Source: Bradyrhizobium sp. WSM1743 (GTDB lineage Bacteria; Pseudomonadota; Alphaproteobacteria; Rhizobiales; Xanthobacteraceae). From it: a stretch of DNA of 56,208 bases. Shown piece by piece: positions 42,924 to 52,029 of this stretch (the first letter of the stretch is position 1; every line of letters starts with the position of its first letter). The stretch covers positions 1 to 56,208 of the forward strand of contig NZ_AXAZ01000055.1 of the NCBI RefSeq assembly GCF_000473065.1, written 5' to 3'. Below the pieces are notes generated by a model. It was not told the origin of the DNA. It worked only from the letters and a program-made list of their open reading frames with translations, and ran no database searches. The position numbers and the translations under genes are program-made.

Positions 42924-45900
42924 ATGCAGCAGGTTGCCGACTGGCTCGAAAAGCTCGGCATGTCCGAGTACGCCCAGCGTTTTGCTGAAAACCGCATTGA
43001 TTTCTCGGTCCTTCGTGAACTGACCGATCAGGACCTGAAAGATCTCGGGGTCGTCCTCGGTGATCGCCGAAAAATATTGCGCGCGATTGCCGACATCGAC
43101 GGTATCGAGAAGAACGCACCAGCCGCGCCCGCCAGGGCAACTTCAGCACCGCCTCGCACACCCATCGCGTCAAAGCCAATCCCGACCGCAGTACCACCGC
43201 CGGCCTTGGCCGCGGCGGAGGTCGGCGGCGAGCGCCGCTATGTCACAGTTATGTTCTGCGATCTCGTCAACTCGACCAGCATTTCCGCGCAGCTCGATGC
43301 CGAAGAGTGGCGCGACCTCGTCAGGGCTTATCTCAATGCCGCCTGCGCCGCCGTGACCGAGATGGGCGGCCATCTCGCCAAGAAGTTGGGCGACGGGGTC
43401 ATGGTGCTGTTCGGCTACCCGATGGCGCAGGAGAACGACGCCGAACGCGCGGCACGAGCGGCGCTCTCGATCCAACGGGCGCTCGCCGAGGTGAACCGCA
43501 GGAATACTGAGGTTGGCAAGCCAACACTTAACGCGCGCGTCGGGATTGAAACCGGGCCGGTCGTGATCGATGCGGCGGGCGAGATTTACGGTGACGCGCC
43601 GAACGTTGCGGCGCGGGTGCAGGCGTTAGCGGAGCCAGGAACGGTCGTGGTGACGGCGCGGGTGCAGCATCAGGTTGCCGGTCTGTTCGTCGTTGAGGAA
43701 CGCGGCAGCCATGAACTTAAGGGCGTGCCAGAGCCAGTGACGCTGTACCGGCTTGTGCGGGCGAGCGGGGGCGGACGCCGTGCGGGACAGCGCCATCTCA
43801 CGCCGCTGGTGGGTCGCGAAGAAGAGATCGCGATGTTGATGCGGCGCTGGGAGCGGGCGCGGCGGGGCGACGGTCAGTTGGTGATAATTGTGGGCGAGCC
43901 GGGATTGGGAAAATCCCGCCTGATCGAGGAATTCCATCCCCGGCTGCGCGAGGTGCCGCACACTTGGGTCGAATGGAGTTGCTCGCAGCTTCTGCAGAAC
44001 ACGCCGCTGCACCCGATCGCCGATTGGGGCCGGCAGCGCTTCGGCGGCGCCGACATACCCGCCGAGCGGCGTCTCGCGGACCTGGAGAATACGCTGGCGC
44101 TGGTCAAGCTCGACCCGGCGGCGAATGTCACCTTACTCGCGCCATTATTGGACATCCCCTTGCCGCAGGACCGTGCGCCGACTTTAGAGCCGGAAGAATT
44201 GCGGCGCCGACAGCTGACAGCGCTCACCAACTGGGTCATGGCCGGCGCGCGAACTCAGCCCGTGGTGCTGGCACTTGAAGATGTGCACTGGGCTGATCCG
44301 ACCACGCTCGAGCTATTGCGCGGCATCGCCGAACGCGGTGCGCTGGCGCCCTTGCTCGTTCTCATCACCGCCCGGCCGGAGTTCCGTCCGCCATGGGGCA
44401 TGCGCTCGCATCACAGCACAATCTCCCTGGCTCCGCTCGATCGCTTGCAGGTGCGCCAGATGGTCGGCGAGCTTGCCTCTCGCTGTGCGCTGTCAAGGGA
44501 AGTGGTTGACGGCGTGACCGAGCGCACCGGCGGCGTGCCGCTGTTTGTCGAGGAGATGACACGGCTCTTGCTGGAGAGCGGTGGGCGGGGCATCCAGGCG
44601 ATTCCGCCGACCCTGCAGCAATCGTTGACGGCGCGGCTCGACCGGCTTGGCCCGGCGCGCGAGGTGGCCCAGATCGGCGCGGTTATCGGCCGTGACTTTT
44701 CCTACACACTCCTTCGCGCCGTAACGGCTATGGAGGACAGGCCGCTACAGATTGCGCTGGAACGGCTCGCCGAGGCGGACATTCTGCTGGTGCAGGGCCT
44801 ACCGCCCGATGCCGATTATCGCTTCAAGCACGTGCTGATCCAGGATGCCGCTTATGAGAATTTGCTTAAGAGCCGACGCCAGGTTTTGCACCGCCGCGTC
44901 GGCGAAGTGTTACGCGATGATTTTGCCGCCACCGCTGCGGTCGAGCCGGAACTATTGGCACATCACTTCACAGAGGCCGGGCGCAGTGATGCCGCGGTCG
45001 AGTATTGGCAACGGGCGGGGGATTTGGCGATGGTGCGCTCGGGCCACGCCGAGGCTATTCATCACTTTTCCGTTGCGCTGGACCTCTTGAGCAAGCTTGC
45101 TGAAAAACCCGATCGTGCAGCGAAAGAGCTGGAGTTATGCGTCAAGCTCGGGCCGGCCCTTGTGATGGTGAAGGGCCCCGGGTCACCGGAGGTCGAAGCG
45201 ATCTACCGCCGCGCCGTGGCTCTTGAGGCGGGAAAAGATAGCGCGGCGCAGTTCAGGGCGCTATGGGGCCTCTACTACTATTCGATGACCTCGGGACGCT
45301 TGAGCGAAGCGGCGGCTCACGCCGACGAGCTTCTCAAGCTCGCGCAGCGCTTGGGCGCCGACGATCTCGTCCTTGAGGGGCATCACGCGAAGTGGGCCAC
45401 GTCACTTTGGTGCGGCAACTTGGCCGCTGCAGACGAGCATTCTCAAACAGGCATTTCACAATACGACTGCACCCGGCATCATGCTCTCGCGTTCGCGTTC
45501 AGTGGACATGATCCTGGCGTGTGCGCTCATGGCATCAGGGCGATCAACATCGCGCTGTTGGGCTTCCCTCAAAAGGCAATGAAGTTCGGTGCCGAGGCCG
45601 TCACGTTAGCTCGGAGCTTGTCCCATCCCTACAGCCTTGCCATCGGCATGTGGCAACATGCGATCGTCCTTCAGGTCGGCCGCCAGAGGCAAAGCTGCTG
45701 TGATCTCGCGACTGAGCTGATCGAACTGTCGCAGGAGCACGACTTTCCCATGATGCGCGGCGCTGGAGTGTTCTTCTTGGGGTGGGCGACGGCGGATGGC
45801 GGCGAACTCGAGCAGGGAATCTCTTTGATGGAACAGGGTCTCGCGCTCTTTTCGGCTGTCCGCCAAGTCACCAGACCTTACATGCTGGCCGTTTTGGCAA

Positions 45901-46274
45901 GCGCTAAAGCGGACCTCGGCACGCCGGACGAAGGGCTCGAATTGTTGAAGGATGCGCTCGCCTTGACAGCAGTGAGCGGTGAAGCTTGGTGGCAGGCCGA
46001 AATGCACAGCCTTAGGGGTCGGCTGCTTGCGGCGCGCGGGCAACACGATGAGAGCGAAGCCTGTTTTCGATGCGCAATCGAGGTCAGCCGCGGACAGAGT
46101 GCGAGGACGCTGGAACTGCGTGCTGCCACAAGCCTCGCGCGGCTCTGGAGCGACCAAGGCAGGAACGCCGAAGCCCGGGATCTCCTCGCCCCGATCTACG
46201 GCTGGTTCACCGAGGGTTTCGGCACGCCCGACTTGAAGGAGGCCAAAATCTTACTCGACGCGCTGGCGCGATGA
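42924..46274 (+). CDS. SAM-domain class III adenylate cyclase with AAA ATPase and TPR-like region
   Basis: A 1116-residue multidomain protein. Residues 3-60 form a SAM domain. Residues 105-280 are a class III nucleotidyl cyclase catalytic domain with metal aspartates D113 (FCDLVNST) and D157 (KKLGDGVMVLFG) and the N-x3-R motif in GDAPNVAAR (227, 231). Residues 295-600 hold an AAA/STAND-like ATPase with Walker A GEPGLGKS (324-331) and Walker B VVLALEDVHW (447-456). From about 700 to the end lie helical TPR-like repeats. Such proteins make cAMP under control of the ATPase/TPR sensor; the input is unknown. ATG at 42924 follows a GGGGG-rich ribosome site. The gene is intact while its surroundings are decayed. 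Confidence 0.92.
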   Translation: MQQVADWLEKLGMSEYAQRFAENRIDFSVLRELTDQDLKDLGVVLGDRRKILRAIADIDGIEKNAPAAPARATSAPPRTPIASKPIPTAVPPPALAAAEVGGERRYVTVMFCDLVNSTSISAQLDAEEWRDLVRAYLNAACAAVTEMGGHLAKKLGDGVMVLFGYPMAQENDAERAARAALSIQRALAEVNRRNTEVGKPTLNARVGIETGPVVIDAAGEIYGDAPNVAARVQALAEPGTVVVTARVQHQVAGLFVVEERGSHELKGVPEPVTLYRLVRASGGGRRAGQRHLTPLVGREEEIAMLMRRWERARRGDGQLVIIVGEPGLGKSRLIEEFHPRLREVPHTWVEWSCSQLLQNTPLHPIADWGRQRFGGADIPAERRLADLENTLALVKLDPAANVTLLAPLLDIPLPQDRAPTLEPEELRRRQLTALTNWVMAGARTQPVVLALEDVHWADPTTLELLRGIAERGALAPLLVLITARPEFRPPWGMRSHHSTISLAPLDRLQVRQMVGELASRCALSREVVDGVTERTGGVPLFVEEMTRLLLESGGRGIQAIPPTLQQSLTARLDRLGPAREVAQIGAVIGRDFSYTLLRAVTAMEDRPLQIALERLAEADILLVQGLPPDADYRFKHVLIQDAAYENLLKSRRQVLHRRVGEVLRDDFAATAAVEPELLAHHFTEAGRSDAAVEYWQRAGDLAMVRSGHAEAIHHFSVALDLLSKLAEKPDRAAKELELCVKLGPALVMVKGPGSPEVEAIYRRAVALEAGKDSAAQFRALWGLYYYSMTSGRLSEAAAHADELLKLAQRLGADDLVLEGHHAKWATSLWCGNLAAADEHSQTGISQYDCTRHHALAFAFSGHDPGVCAHGIRAINIALLGFPQKAMKFGAEAVTLARSLSHPYSLAIGMWQHAIVLQVGRQRQSCCDLATELIELSQEHDFPMMRGAGVFFLGWATADGGELEQGISLMEQGLALFSAVRQVTRPYMLAVLASAKADLGTPDEGLELLKDALALTAVSGEAWWQAEMHSLRGRLLAARGQHDESEACFRCAIEVSRGQSARTLELRAATSLARLWSDQGRNAEARDLLAPIYGWFTEGFGTPDLKEAKILLDALAR

Positions 46275-46549
46275 TGCCGCTCATGTCACGAAGTTTGTAA
46301 GGAACGTCCGCAGTTGATGCTGTGGACGGCTCCTCCACTGGCACGAGAGCGCCAAGGAGTGGGCGCCGTTTTGAGGCTCCCACGATTCGGAGGAGCAGCC
46401 TATGCAGTCAATTTCGACGATCGGCCAATCCTCCCACTCGCGGAAGAAATCGAGAATACGTTGCCACGTTTTCAATCGCGGCAGCGGTATCGTGGCCACC
46501 GCGGCAAGTGCCGGCAGATCGGTTCAATCCTGGCGCTCTGCCGCCCTTC
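46275..46549 (-). other. spacer, one doubtful short frame
   Basis: A leftward frame at 46281-46499 (MATIPLPRLKTWQRILDFFR...) opens 72 codons. It has no family I recognise and lies directly downstream of the vsr gene, so it may be either a tiny hypothetical gene or decayed C-terminal DNA. Confidence 0.3.
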
Positions 46550-46903
46550 TCACCGTGACTTCGTCGACCGAAGAGGGTCGCGGGTTTCGCACTCCCATAC
46601 AACCAGCACAGCCCAGCCAAGACAGGCCAGCTCTCGCTGCACCGACTTATCACGGACAACATTGCGCGCCAGCTTCGGTAACCAGTAATCCCGGTTACTT
46701 TGAGGCTGCCTGCGCCCTAGCGAGCAGTCATGCTGATGCCAAAAGCAGCCATGAACGAGAATGATTTTCCTCTTGGATGGGAAAACGAGATCAGGGGTGC
46801 CAGGAAGGTCGCGGCGGTGTAGGCGAAACCGGTGACCTAGCCTGTGCGCTAACTTGCGGACAAGCAGCTCCGGGCGCGTGTCCGTCTTCCGGATGCGCCT
46901 CAT
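46550..46903 (-). CDS. vsr: very short patch repair endonuclease (Vsr)
   Basis: A Vsr-type mismatch endonuclease: MRRIRKTDTRPELLVRKLAH, LGHRFRLHRRDLPGTPDLVF (catalytic D), HGCFWHQHDC (zinc and catalytic histidines), NRDYWLPKLARN and VLVVWECETRD. In other bacteria Vsr nicks next to T:G mismatches made by deamination of Dcm-type 5-methylcytosine. The frame is open upstream to 47137. The ATG at 46903 is the first plausible start, although the family's N-terminus (TTRSKEQISAQ) extends about 11 codons further with no start codon in frame, so the 5' end may be damaged. The C-terminus is short. No cytosine methylase is nearby. Confidence 0.75.
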   Translation of the reverse strand: MRRIRKTDTRPELLVRKLAHRLGHRFRLHRRDLPGTPDLVFPSKRKIILVHGCFWHQHDCSLGRRQPQSNRDYWLPKLARNVVRDKSVQRELACLGWAVLVVWECETRDPLRSTKSR

Positions 46904-47846
46904 CTGTGCGCTGATTTGTTCTTTGCTACGCGTGGTGCATTTAAGTGGCTGGCCAGTCCTAAATGATAGTACACTAGGAGCGATCTGGGCTGTTCTAAAT
47001 TTCCGAGAGGCTGACAGTCCAATCTTTACTCGATCATCACCAACCCGTTCTCGCCGTACGTCGCGATCCTGCCGAACTTCGTGATCCCGAGCGACGGAAT
47101 CGCGCAGCGGGCCGTTCTGGCTCTCAGGAATCTTCATCGGCCTCTGCTCGCCGGTCTACGGCATCTTGGGTCTCTCCGTGGCGATCATCGGTCGTGCAGG
47201 CACGGTCCGAGCTTCGCGTCATCATCTGGAGGGATCACCGACGGCCTATTGGGCTTCGCCGCCGTCAACAGGGCGCGCGATTACGCCAGACGCGTCATTG
47301 TCGTGATCGGCCCCAGAGGAGCGGGCGACCGGTACGGCCTGAGCCGCGCCGAGCTGAGGTGCCAATTTGCGAACAGCGGTTGCTAAGCGAGACGGCCACA
47401 AGAGGCTTACCAGAGTGATTGAATGACGACCGCTCGGTCTTCCTACATGGTTTGTACAGAATTTGTACGGGCCGATTTTTGGGGGGTCATTTTCCCTTAG
47501 GCGAAATCGGTAAAAACATCAACGATTTCAAAATGGTAGCGGGGGAGGGCTACCTACGTTCCCCCCGACAGCATTTACCCGAGTTTTTGGTCTCCGCTGC
47601 TTAGTTCTGCCGGTTCCACCAGTTGATTAACCCCAGGGAGCCGGGACCCCCACCTACGTCCCGCCCCTAATCGTCCTCCGCGGGTTTTTCGGCGTGGCCT
47701 GTCAGCGCTTTGCTCCGGGGAACAGCACGCCTCATCACGCAGTGAAATAAAACTTGATGGGATAAGTCAAAATCAAGTCTTGATCTTCCATCTTCCTCTA
47801 CCGGCGCCCCCTGCGATTTGAATGCGATCTGAATAGGTAAGAAGCA
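46904..47846. other. gene-poor, low-complexity spacer
   Basis: Within it, 47030-47303 in two frames gives NPFSPYVAILPNFVIPSD and then FWLSGIFIGLCSPVYGILGL with SVAIIGRAG, which looks like a frameshifted small membrane protein of unknown family. At 47440-47670 are G- and C-runs and two ACCTACGTYCC stretches (47552 and 47652). No intact gene or tRNA is seen. Confidence 0.4.
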
Positions 47847-48026
47847 ATGACAGATCAGCAATTGGCTATTCACGCCATCAGCGAAGCCCAATGCATACTG
47901 GACGAATACCTTCAGCCTCGCCCCAACGACAATGAGCGGATGATCCTCGACAAGCTGGTGGAGGTTCTTGAGCGGCCCGATCTGGTGGTCGCCATAGCTC
48001 GGCTGCAGCAACGAAGTAGCCCATAG
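47847..48026 (+). CDS. small hypothetical protein (59 aa)
   Basis: ATG at 47847 opens 59 codons ending in TAG at 48024-48026. The product (MTDQQLAIHAISEAQCILDE, then RPNDNERMILDKLVEVLERP and DLVVAIARLQQRSSP) has regular helical periodicity and ordinary codon use, so it is likely a real small gene. It ends 8 bases before the next gene in the same direction. A GGTAAGAAG stretch may be the ribosome site. The family is not recognised. Confidence 0.55.
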   Translation: MTDQQLAIHAISEAQCILDEYLQPRPNDNERMILDKLVEVLERPDLVVAIARLQQRSSP

Positions 48027-48033
48027 CGCTCAG

Positions 48034-48384
48034 ATGGCAAAACAACTTCCATCAATTCGTTTTGCCACCTGCGTCGCTGCGCTCCTGTTGATTGGACTGC
48101 CAACTGCGCAGGCGAAACAACAATGCAGCGCCGAGGTGCCACCAAATGCGCGGGAGTATTGGTCTTGGCGCATCATCGACGGACGAAGATGCTGGTACGA
48201 AGGCAGGCCCATGCTTTCGAAGTCATTGTTGGAGTGGCCCGCTCCAGCTTCCACCCAGTCCGATAGAGAACTTGAAGGCGCCCTTACCGAAAAGTCTAGG
48301 GATCCGATGGACGCAAAAGCCTGGGCGCCGGCTGACCGAAACACTTTCGATGCCCTTTGGCGCGAAAGGGTGGAGCAGCGCTAA
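48034..48384 (+). CDS. secreted small protein (116 aa)
   Basis: A 116-residue protein with a Sec signal (RFATCVAALLLIGLPTAQAK, cleavage after AQA near residue 27). The mature part has two cysteines (QQCSAEVPP, GRRCWYEG) likely to form a disulfide, and the motif YWSWRIIDGRRCWYEG that recurs in hypothetical exported proteins of rhizobia. It lies 8 bases after a tiny helical gene. The function is unknown. Confidence 0.65.
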   Translation: MAKQLPSIRFATCVAALLLIGLPTAQAKQQCSAEVPPNAREYWSWRIIDGRRCWYEGRPMLSKSLLEWPAPASTQSDRELEGALTEKSRDPMDAKAWAPADRNTFDALWRERVEQR

Positions 48385-48533
48385 GACCCGCCCCACTCTG
48401 TTAACGTCGACGGGCGGCTTCTCCCCTTGTGGGAGATTGTCACTCTATCTACCGCGTTGAAGTAGCAGGGGAAACGGAATCGGTGTCCGTCCAGTGTCCC
48501 TTGCGCGGAGTTCCGGTTCGGTATCCCCCCGTG

Positions 48534-49052
48534 TCATTCGAGCGGAGAGCCAATGGCGTCTGCCGCCTGTTCGATAAGCTCGGCGCAGCGGTGCACAAAC
48601 TTGTCGTCAACATCTACAAGGAAGCCGACATCAGAGACGTCACCTTCCCCGTCAAAATGATCGCCGTCGGCACGGACCTTGAATTCGAGCTGGCTCGTTC
48701 TCGCCAACAGCTCCTGATGGCTTCTGCCCTCGCCATGCTTAAGCACATTTACGGCCAGCCTGTAGTCAACGAAGGCCGAAGCGAGGTCATGCTTGCCGTG
48801 CGCACGTAAATAGTCGTCGAGTTGAATGAAGGGCTGGGACCAAGTTAGCTTCGATTGAAGCAGTGCTTCAAACATCGAGAACATTCCAACGGCTAAGACG
48901 GCGCGTTGAAGGCGGAATACGCGCAAGGCATTGACCAACTGGGTCGCGCCACTGGTCTCCAATTCTTTGAAAGTCTGCCGCTCCAATTCGTGTGTGTGGC
49001 GCAGCGTGAAGTCCATGCACGCGGTGAAAAGCTGAATGTCGGTGAGCGCCAT
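48534..49052 (-). CDS. hypothetical protein (172 aa)
   Basis: A 172-residue soluble, mostly helical protein (MALTDIQLFTACMDFTLRHT, MFSMFEALLQSKLTW, YRLAVNVLKHGEGRSHQELL, VDVDDKFVHRCAELIEQA). The LKHGEGRSH segment resembles HEPN-like or RiboL-PSP-type hypothetical proteins, but I cannot assign it. The ATG at 49052 is where the regular pattern begins; the open frame extends to 49286 with no such pattern. It is isolated. Confidence 0.55.
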   Translation of the reverse strand: MALTDIQLFTACMDFTLRHTHELERQTFKELETSGATQLVNALRVFRLQRAVLAVGMFSMFEALLQSKLTWSQPFIQLDDYLRAHGKHDLASAFVDYRLAVNVLKHGEGRSHQELLARTSQLEFKVRADGDHFDGEGDVSDVGFLVDVDDKFVHRCAELIEQAADAIGSPLE

Positions 49053-49393
49053 GTGCGTTATTCCGGCAGGTCTATTACCTGATGCAGATTGGTGACGCGG
49101 TAACCGGCGGGCCGACCGGCCGTTGAGCTGGACGTTGACGTCAACGATGAAGCCTTTCTTGTTCGTTGGCTTCGCGGACCTCGTGCTTGGCCTTCGCCAG
49201 CCCGACCGTCCTTCTGCTCCTGCCGCATCTGGCCCTGCGGCGGGTCGCGAGGACAGGATCGCTGAAATCGATTCGCGTAGAGTCAACGGGCTGTGAATAG
49301 GTCGAATAAGCTGCGGTTGTTGGCTGCAGATTCACGCATCGCGGCGAATCTCTTGTAGGTTGGCGGGGTCGGGCGAACTTGATTCGCCTGATG

Positions 49394-49441
49394 ACGAAAA
49401 AACCGGGCTAACCCCTTCCCCAAGGAATGCCCGGCTTTCGT
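49394..49441. terminator. bidirectional hairpin
   Basis: ACGAAA..CCGGGC (49394-49408) pairs with GCCCGG..TTTCGT (49429-49441). On the minus strand it is followed by TTTTTT within the stem flank. It may end a transcript in either direction; no clear gene reads into it from the right. Confidence 0.4.
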
Positions 49442-49548
49442 GATCCGTTGTCAACTCCCATGCGGCCTCGTGGCCGTCTCTCTTATGACGTTCAGTAATA
49501 CTGAACGTATGAGTCCGGTCAAGGGGTCCAACACAAAGGACTCTAAAA

Positions 49549-49731
49549 TTGCGGAAGACGAAGTTTACGTTTGACGAAGCTGTGGATGTTTGGTTGCGTT
49601 ATTGGAGTGGTCAGCTTCAGCACGAGATCGCTGCCGACTACCGCATCAATGCGGGAAGAGTCAGCGAGATTCTGACTGAGAAGGACCACGTCGGAAGCAA
49701 GCAGGTCGCAGCGTCTAAGCGCTCTGCGTAA
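49549..49731 (+). CDS. small helix-turn-helix-like protein (60 aa)
   Basis: A 60-residue protein starting at TTG 49549 (RKTKFTFDEAVDVWLRYWSG, then EIAADYRINAGRVSEILTEK). The second half fits a helix-turn-helix (HEIAADYRINAGRVSEIL), like small DNA-binding proteins in Bradyrhizobium. A rare TTG start or a frameshifted ATG at 49510 is possible. A strong terminator follows 10 bases after the stop, supporting a real gene. Confidence 0.6.
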   Translation: MRKTKFTFDEAVDVWLRYWSGQLQHEIAADYRINAGRVSEILTEKDHVGSKQVAASKRSA

Positions 49732-49741
49732 ACTCGACACG

Positions 49742-49768
49742 ACGGGCGGCGTCATGCCGCCCGTTTTC
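49742..49768 (+). terminator. rho-independent terminator
   Basis: A perfect 9-bp stem, ACGGGCGGC / GCCGCCCGT (49742-49750 and 49756-49764), with a five-base loop and TTTTCCTTT. It ends the small HTH gene. Confidence 0.8.
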
Positions 49769-49865
49769 CTTTAATGCGTTAGCGCCACTTGCTGGCGACG
49801 TTATAATCGGTGCGAGATTCTGCAGGATGATCTAGATAACCGTCAAACCGTTAGAGAGTCGTGAG

Positions 49866-50354
49866 ATGTTCGGATGGGCTGGCTTCAAGTATCAGACCGA
49901 CGTGATCGTCAATATCCATTCGATTTTGCATTTCGTCCCTGAGCTTAAGAAGCTGCTCAAAACTTTTCCAAAACTAAAGCAAGCCGCCGGTGATTTCAGA
50001 AAGGCGGGAAGGAGCGAGCTTGAAGCTGCTGCGTATCTGAGCGTGGTGGTGCTTGAGTCAGTGTTGGCGCATGTGCCGGAAGATGACCGCAACCAAACAC
50101 TCGCGGAGTTGTTCCGTTTTGAGGGCGACCGCTTCCATTGGTTTCGCGATCAATTGGCCAACGAAAGCGGAACGGCCTCAATATCTACCGAGGTTCTGCC
50201 GCTCACTTTCGCACTAGGATTCGCCTTCTGGTACTTGGGCCACTCTGTACGTGAAAACCGATTGCCAGAAATGGTCTATCGGGAATTTCTCACCGATGTA
50301 GTTGGGATATTGCAAGGCAAGACAGCGACGGTGGGTGACCAATTTCCAGCCTAG
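49866..50354 (+). CDS. hypothetical protein (162 aa)
   Basis: A 162-residue soluble, helix-rich protein (MFGWAGFKYQTDVIVNIHSI, LKKLLKTFPKLKQAAGDF, EAAAYLSVVVLESVLAHVP, EVLPLTFALGFAFWYLGHS). A central hydrophobic stretch near 108-125 is too short and mixed for a clear membrane helix. I recognise no family. ATG at 49866 follows GAGAG-TCGTGAG. It stands alone after the terminator at 49742. Confidence 0.55.
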   Translation: MFGWAGFKYQTDVIVNIHSILHFVPELKKLLKTFPKLKQAAGDFRKAGRSELEAAAYLSVVVLESVLAHVPEDDRNQTLAELFRFEGDRFHWFRDQLANESGTASISTEVLPLTFALGFAFWYLGHSVRENRLPEMVYREFLTDVVGILQGKTATVGDQFPA

Positions 50355-50658
50355 TGCGGAAAATAAACCTTCGTATCGTTCCATGCCCCCTTTGGATGCT
50401 CGACGTTTCCCTACGTTCAATTGAGCCGCCAATCGCGATCATCTAGCGAGGATGTGCGGTAGCGCTCCCGCTATCGCTGCCCTCCTTGGGCGTTTCCTCC
50501 CTCGACTTGAGCCGCTTGTGGCAACGCAGGCGGCCCTTCTTTCGACTGCAGAGCGGCACGATGTTGTTTTTCATCTATTGGTCCGTGGTGTTGGACCCTG
50601 CAATATATCAAGCAGCCCTGGTGCCGTTGCGGCGCGCACAACCAAAGTCCAAGAGTTG
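50355..50658. other. no gene recognised
   Basis: About 300 bases. A rightward frame at 50452-50676 opens 74 codons but shows no family pattern and overlaps the relic below. Confidence 0.4.
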
Positions 50659-50907
50659 CTAAAGGCGCGTACGTGAGCGCTGTTCGAGCCGCCGAATCTC
50701 GCCGGGTGTGAGCCTGCGCCGGAAGCGGTTTCTTAGCTTGTTTAGTGGCATTAGCGACAGACGATTACGCAGGAGCCGGTCTAGCGGCTCGGCCCTCTTC
50801 CACCGGCCCGATTTCCGCCTGCAAAACTCGTAAATGACAGCCAGTAACGTCGCGAGACCTGTAAGCAGACAAAGGAAAAAATACAGGTTAGGATTGTGTC
50901 AACTCAT
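50659..50907 (-). pseudogene. small membrane protein with an early stop
   Basis: From ATG 50907 the minus strand reads ATG AGT TGA and continues in frame, without another stop, as NPNLYFFLCLLTGLATLLAV, IYEFCRRKSGRWKRAEPLDR and a basic end LTPGEIRRLEQRSRTRL to TAG at 50659. A single transmembrane helix followed by a basic tail is a natural protein design, so the third codon TGA probably derives from TGG. It is a possible recent pseudogene. Confidence 0.35.
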
Positions 50908-51455
50908 GTTCAGCGCCCGGTAGGGACTATCAATCAAATATCTCAAAAAATGAGACATCTGACAAACCTGCCGATGCTTTCATCGTTAGCCCGGCCTACG
51001 CGACATCCTCCGGCGGGCGATCAGAGGCCGCGAATACATGCGCCCCGGATCGCCAGTACATCTGTGGTCGCAGTTCACGTCGGCCAATAGCCGCCCGCTA
51101 TCGAGGCCCGAACGCAAACCTCTCAACGTCTTCAAGGCTGGCGTCATACTGCCGGGTGCCACAGCCGCTGATCACGACGTTCCTGTGATCGACCACCATT
51201 ATAGCCGGGGCTATAGAATGCTCGCAGCCAGGACCGCGCGGGCGTCTTGCAAAGGCGCATATCCCGCTTGGCGAGCTGACGACACGGATTTTGATTGAAG
51301 CCATAACAATGGATTCCTTCTCGAAGGAAGTTTCCACTGTTGTGGCGATCCCGCTAGCTCGCTTGTGGGTTGGCGAGGGGCGAGGGCAACCTTGGTTGCG
51401 CGCACCATCCAGCTAGATCGCTTTCGATCGCTCGTCAAGGCTCGTCGTCAGAAAC
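50908..51455. other. no gene recognised
   Basis: About 550 bases. It contains a short TCTCA...TGAGA inverted repeat at about 50941-50956. Nothing else is recognisable. Confidence 0.4.
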
Positions 51456-51764
51456 CTATGGACCCTCAGGGTTCGGCTGTTCAATCAGGCCAGCATCGGC
51501 CAGCGCGCGGCCGACAAGCCATTCGACGAACCCGGCGACCGACAGCCCGCGCATCGCTGCGGCGCGCCTCCAGGGCCGCCCTGCGCGAGTGTGGAACTCG
51601 AATTCCGACCGCGAAATTATTTTCAGAGCTGCACATTGAGGGCCTCTTTCGAACGCCGAAGGGCGCGTCCTTGAACGAAGCCTTGGCACGAGGCGAAGGT
51701 GCCGCAACGGCCAGTTGTTGGACGATGTGCTCAGGTTCTGATGCCCGCTGCATGGCGCCGGCTT
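51456..51764 (-). pseudogene. ribbon-helix-helix-like regulator, frameshifted
   Basis: Two leftward frames combine to SSENNFAVGIRVPHSRAALE followed, after a shift near 51575, by RAAAMRGLSVAGFVEWLVGR and ALADAGLI. The second part resembles an Arc/MetJ-type ribbon-helix-helix DNA-binding protein (RGLSVAGFVEWLV). Neither frame alone contains the full pattern, so the gene is broken or the sequence has an indel. Confidence 0.4.
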
Positions 51765-51788
51765 CCTTTCCAGAAGCACAAACAAAAA

Positions 51789-51810
51789 CGCCGCCCCGGA
51801 AGGAGCGGCG
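51789..51810 (-). terminator. rho-independent terminator of csbD-like gene
   Basis: CGCCGC (51789-51794) pairs with GCGGCG (51805-51810); on the minus strand the stem is followed by TTTTTGTTTG. It lies 28 bases after the CsbD stop. Confidence 0.75.
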
Positions 51811-51837
51811 AGTGCGAAACCTACATGTGAGCGGAAC

Positions 51838-52029
51838 TCACTTCTCCATGGCGTCTGCTGCGTCTCTCGCCGCATCCTTAACGTCACCTGCGGCATTATG
51901 CACAGCGCCCTTGGCCTTGTCAGTCTTGCCTTCCATTTGCAGGTCCTTATCGCCGGTCAGCTTACCCGCGCCTTCCTTGATGCTGCCCTTGGCCTTATCG
52001 GCGACACCTTTCGCATGCTCGCGATCCAT
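51838..52029 (-). CDS. CsbD-family stress protein
   Basis: A 63-residue CsbD-like protein (MDREHAKGVADKAKGSIKEG, then AGKLTGDKDLQMEGKTDKAK and GAVHNAAGDVKDAARDAADA). CsbD proteins are small hydrophilic, helical general-stress proteins, often sigma-factor regulated. The ATG at 52029 has AAGGAG at the ideal distance; the frame is open to 52173 but upstream codons do not match. A terminator follows. It stands alone. Confidence 0.88.
   Translation of the reverse strand: MDREHAKGVADKAKGSIKEGAGKLTGDKDLQMEGKTDKAKGAVHNAAGDVKDAARDAADAMEK

Noticed and set aside
47525..47600. TGGTAGCGGGGG followed by C-rich sequence, as at the end of a tRNA gene or phage attachment site
   Set aside because: The matching T-arm and anticodon stem are missing and no integrase is near; only a weak resemblance.
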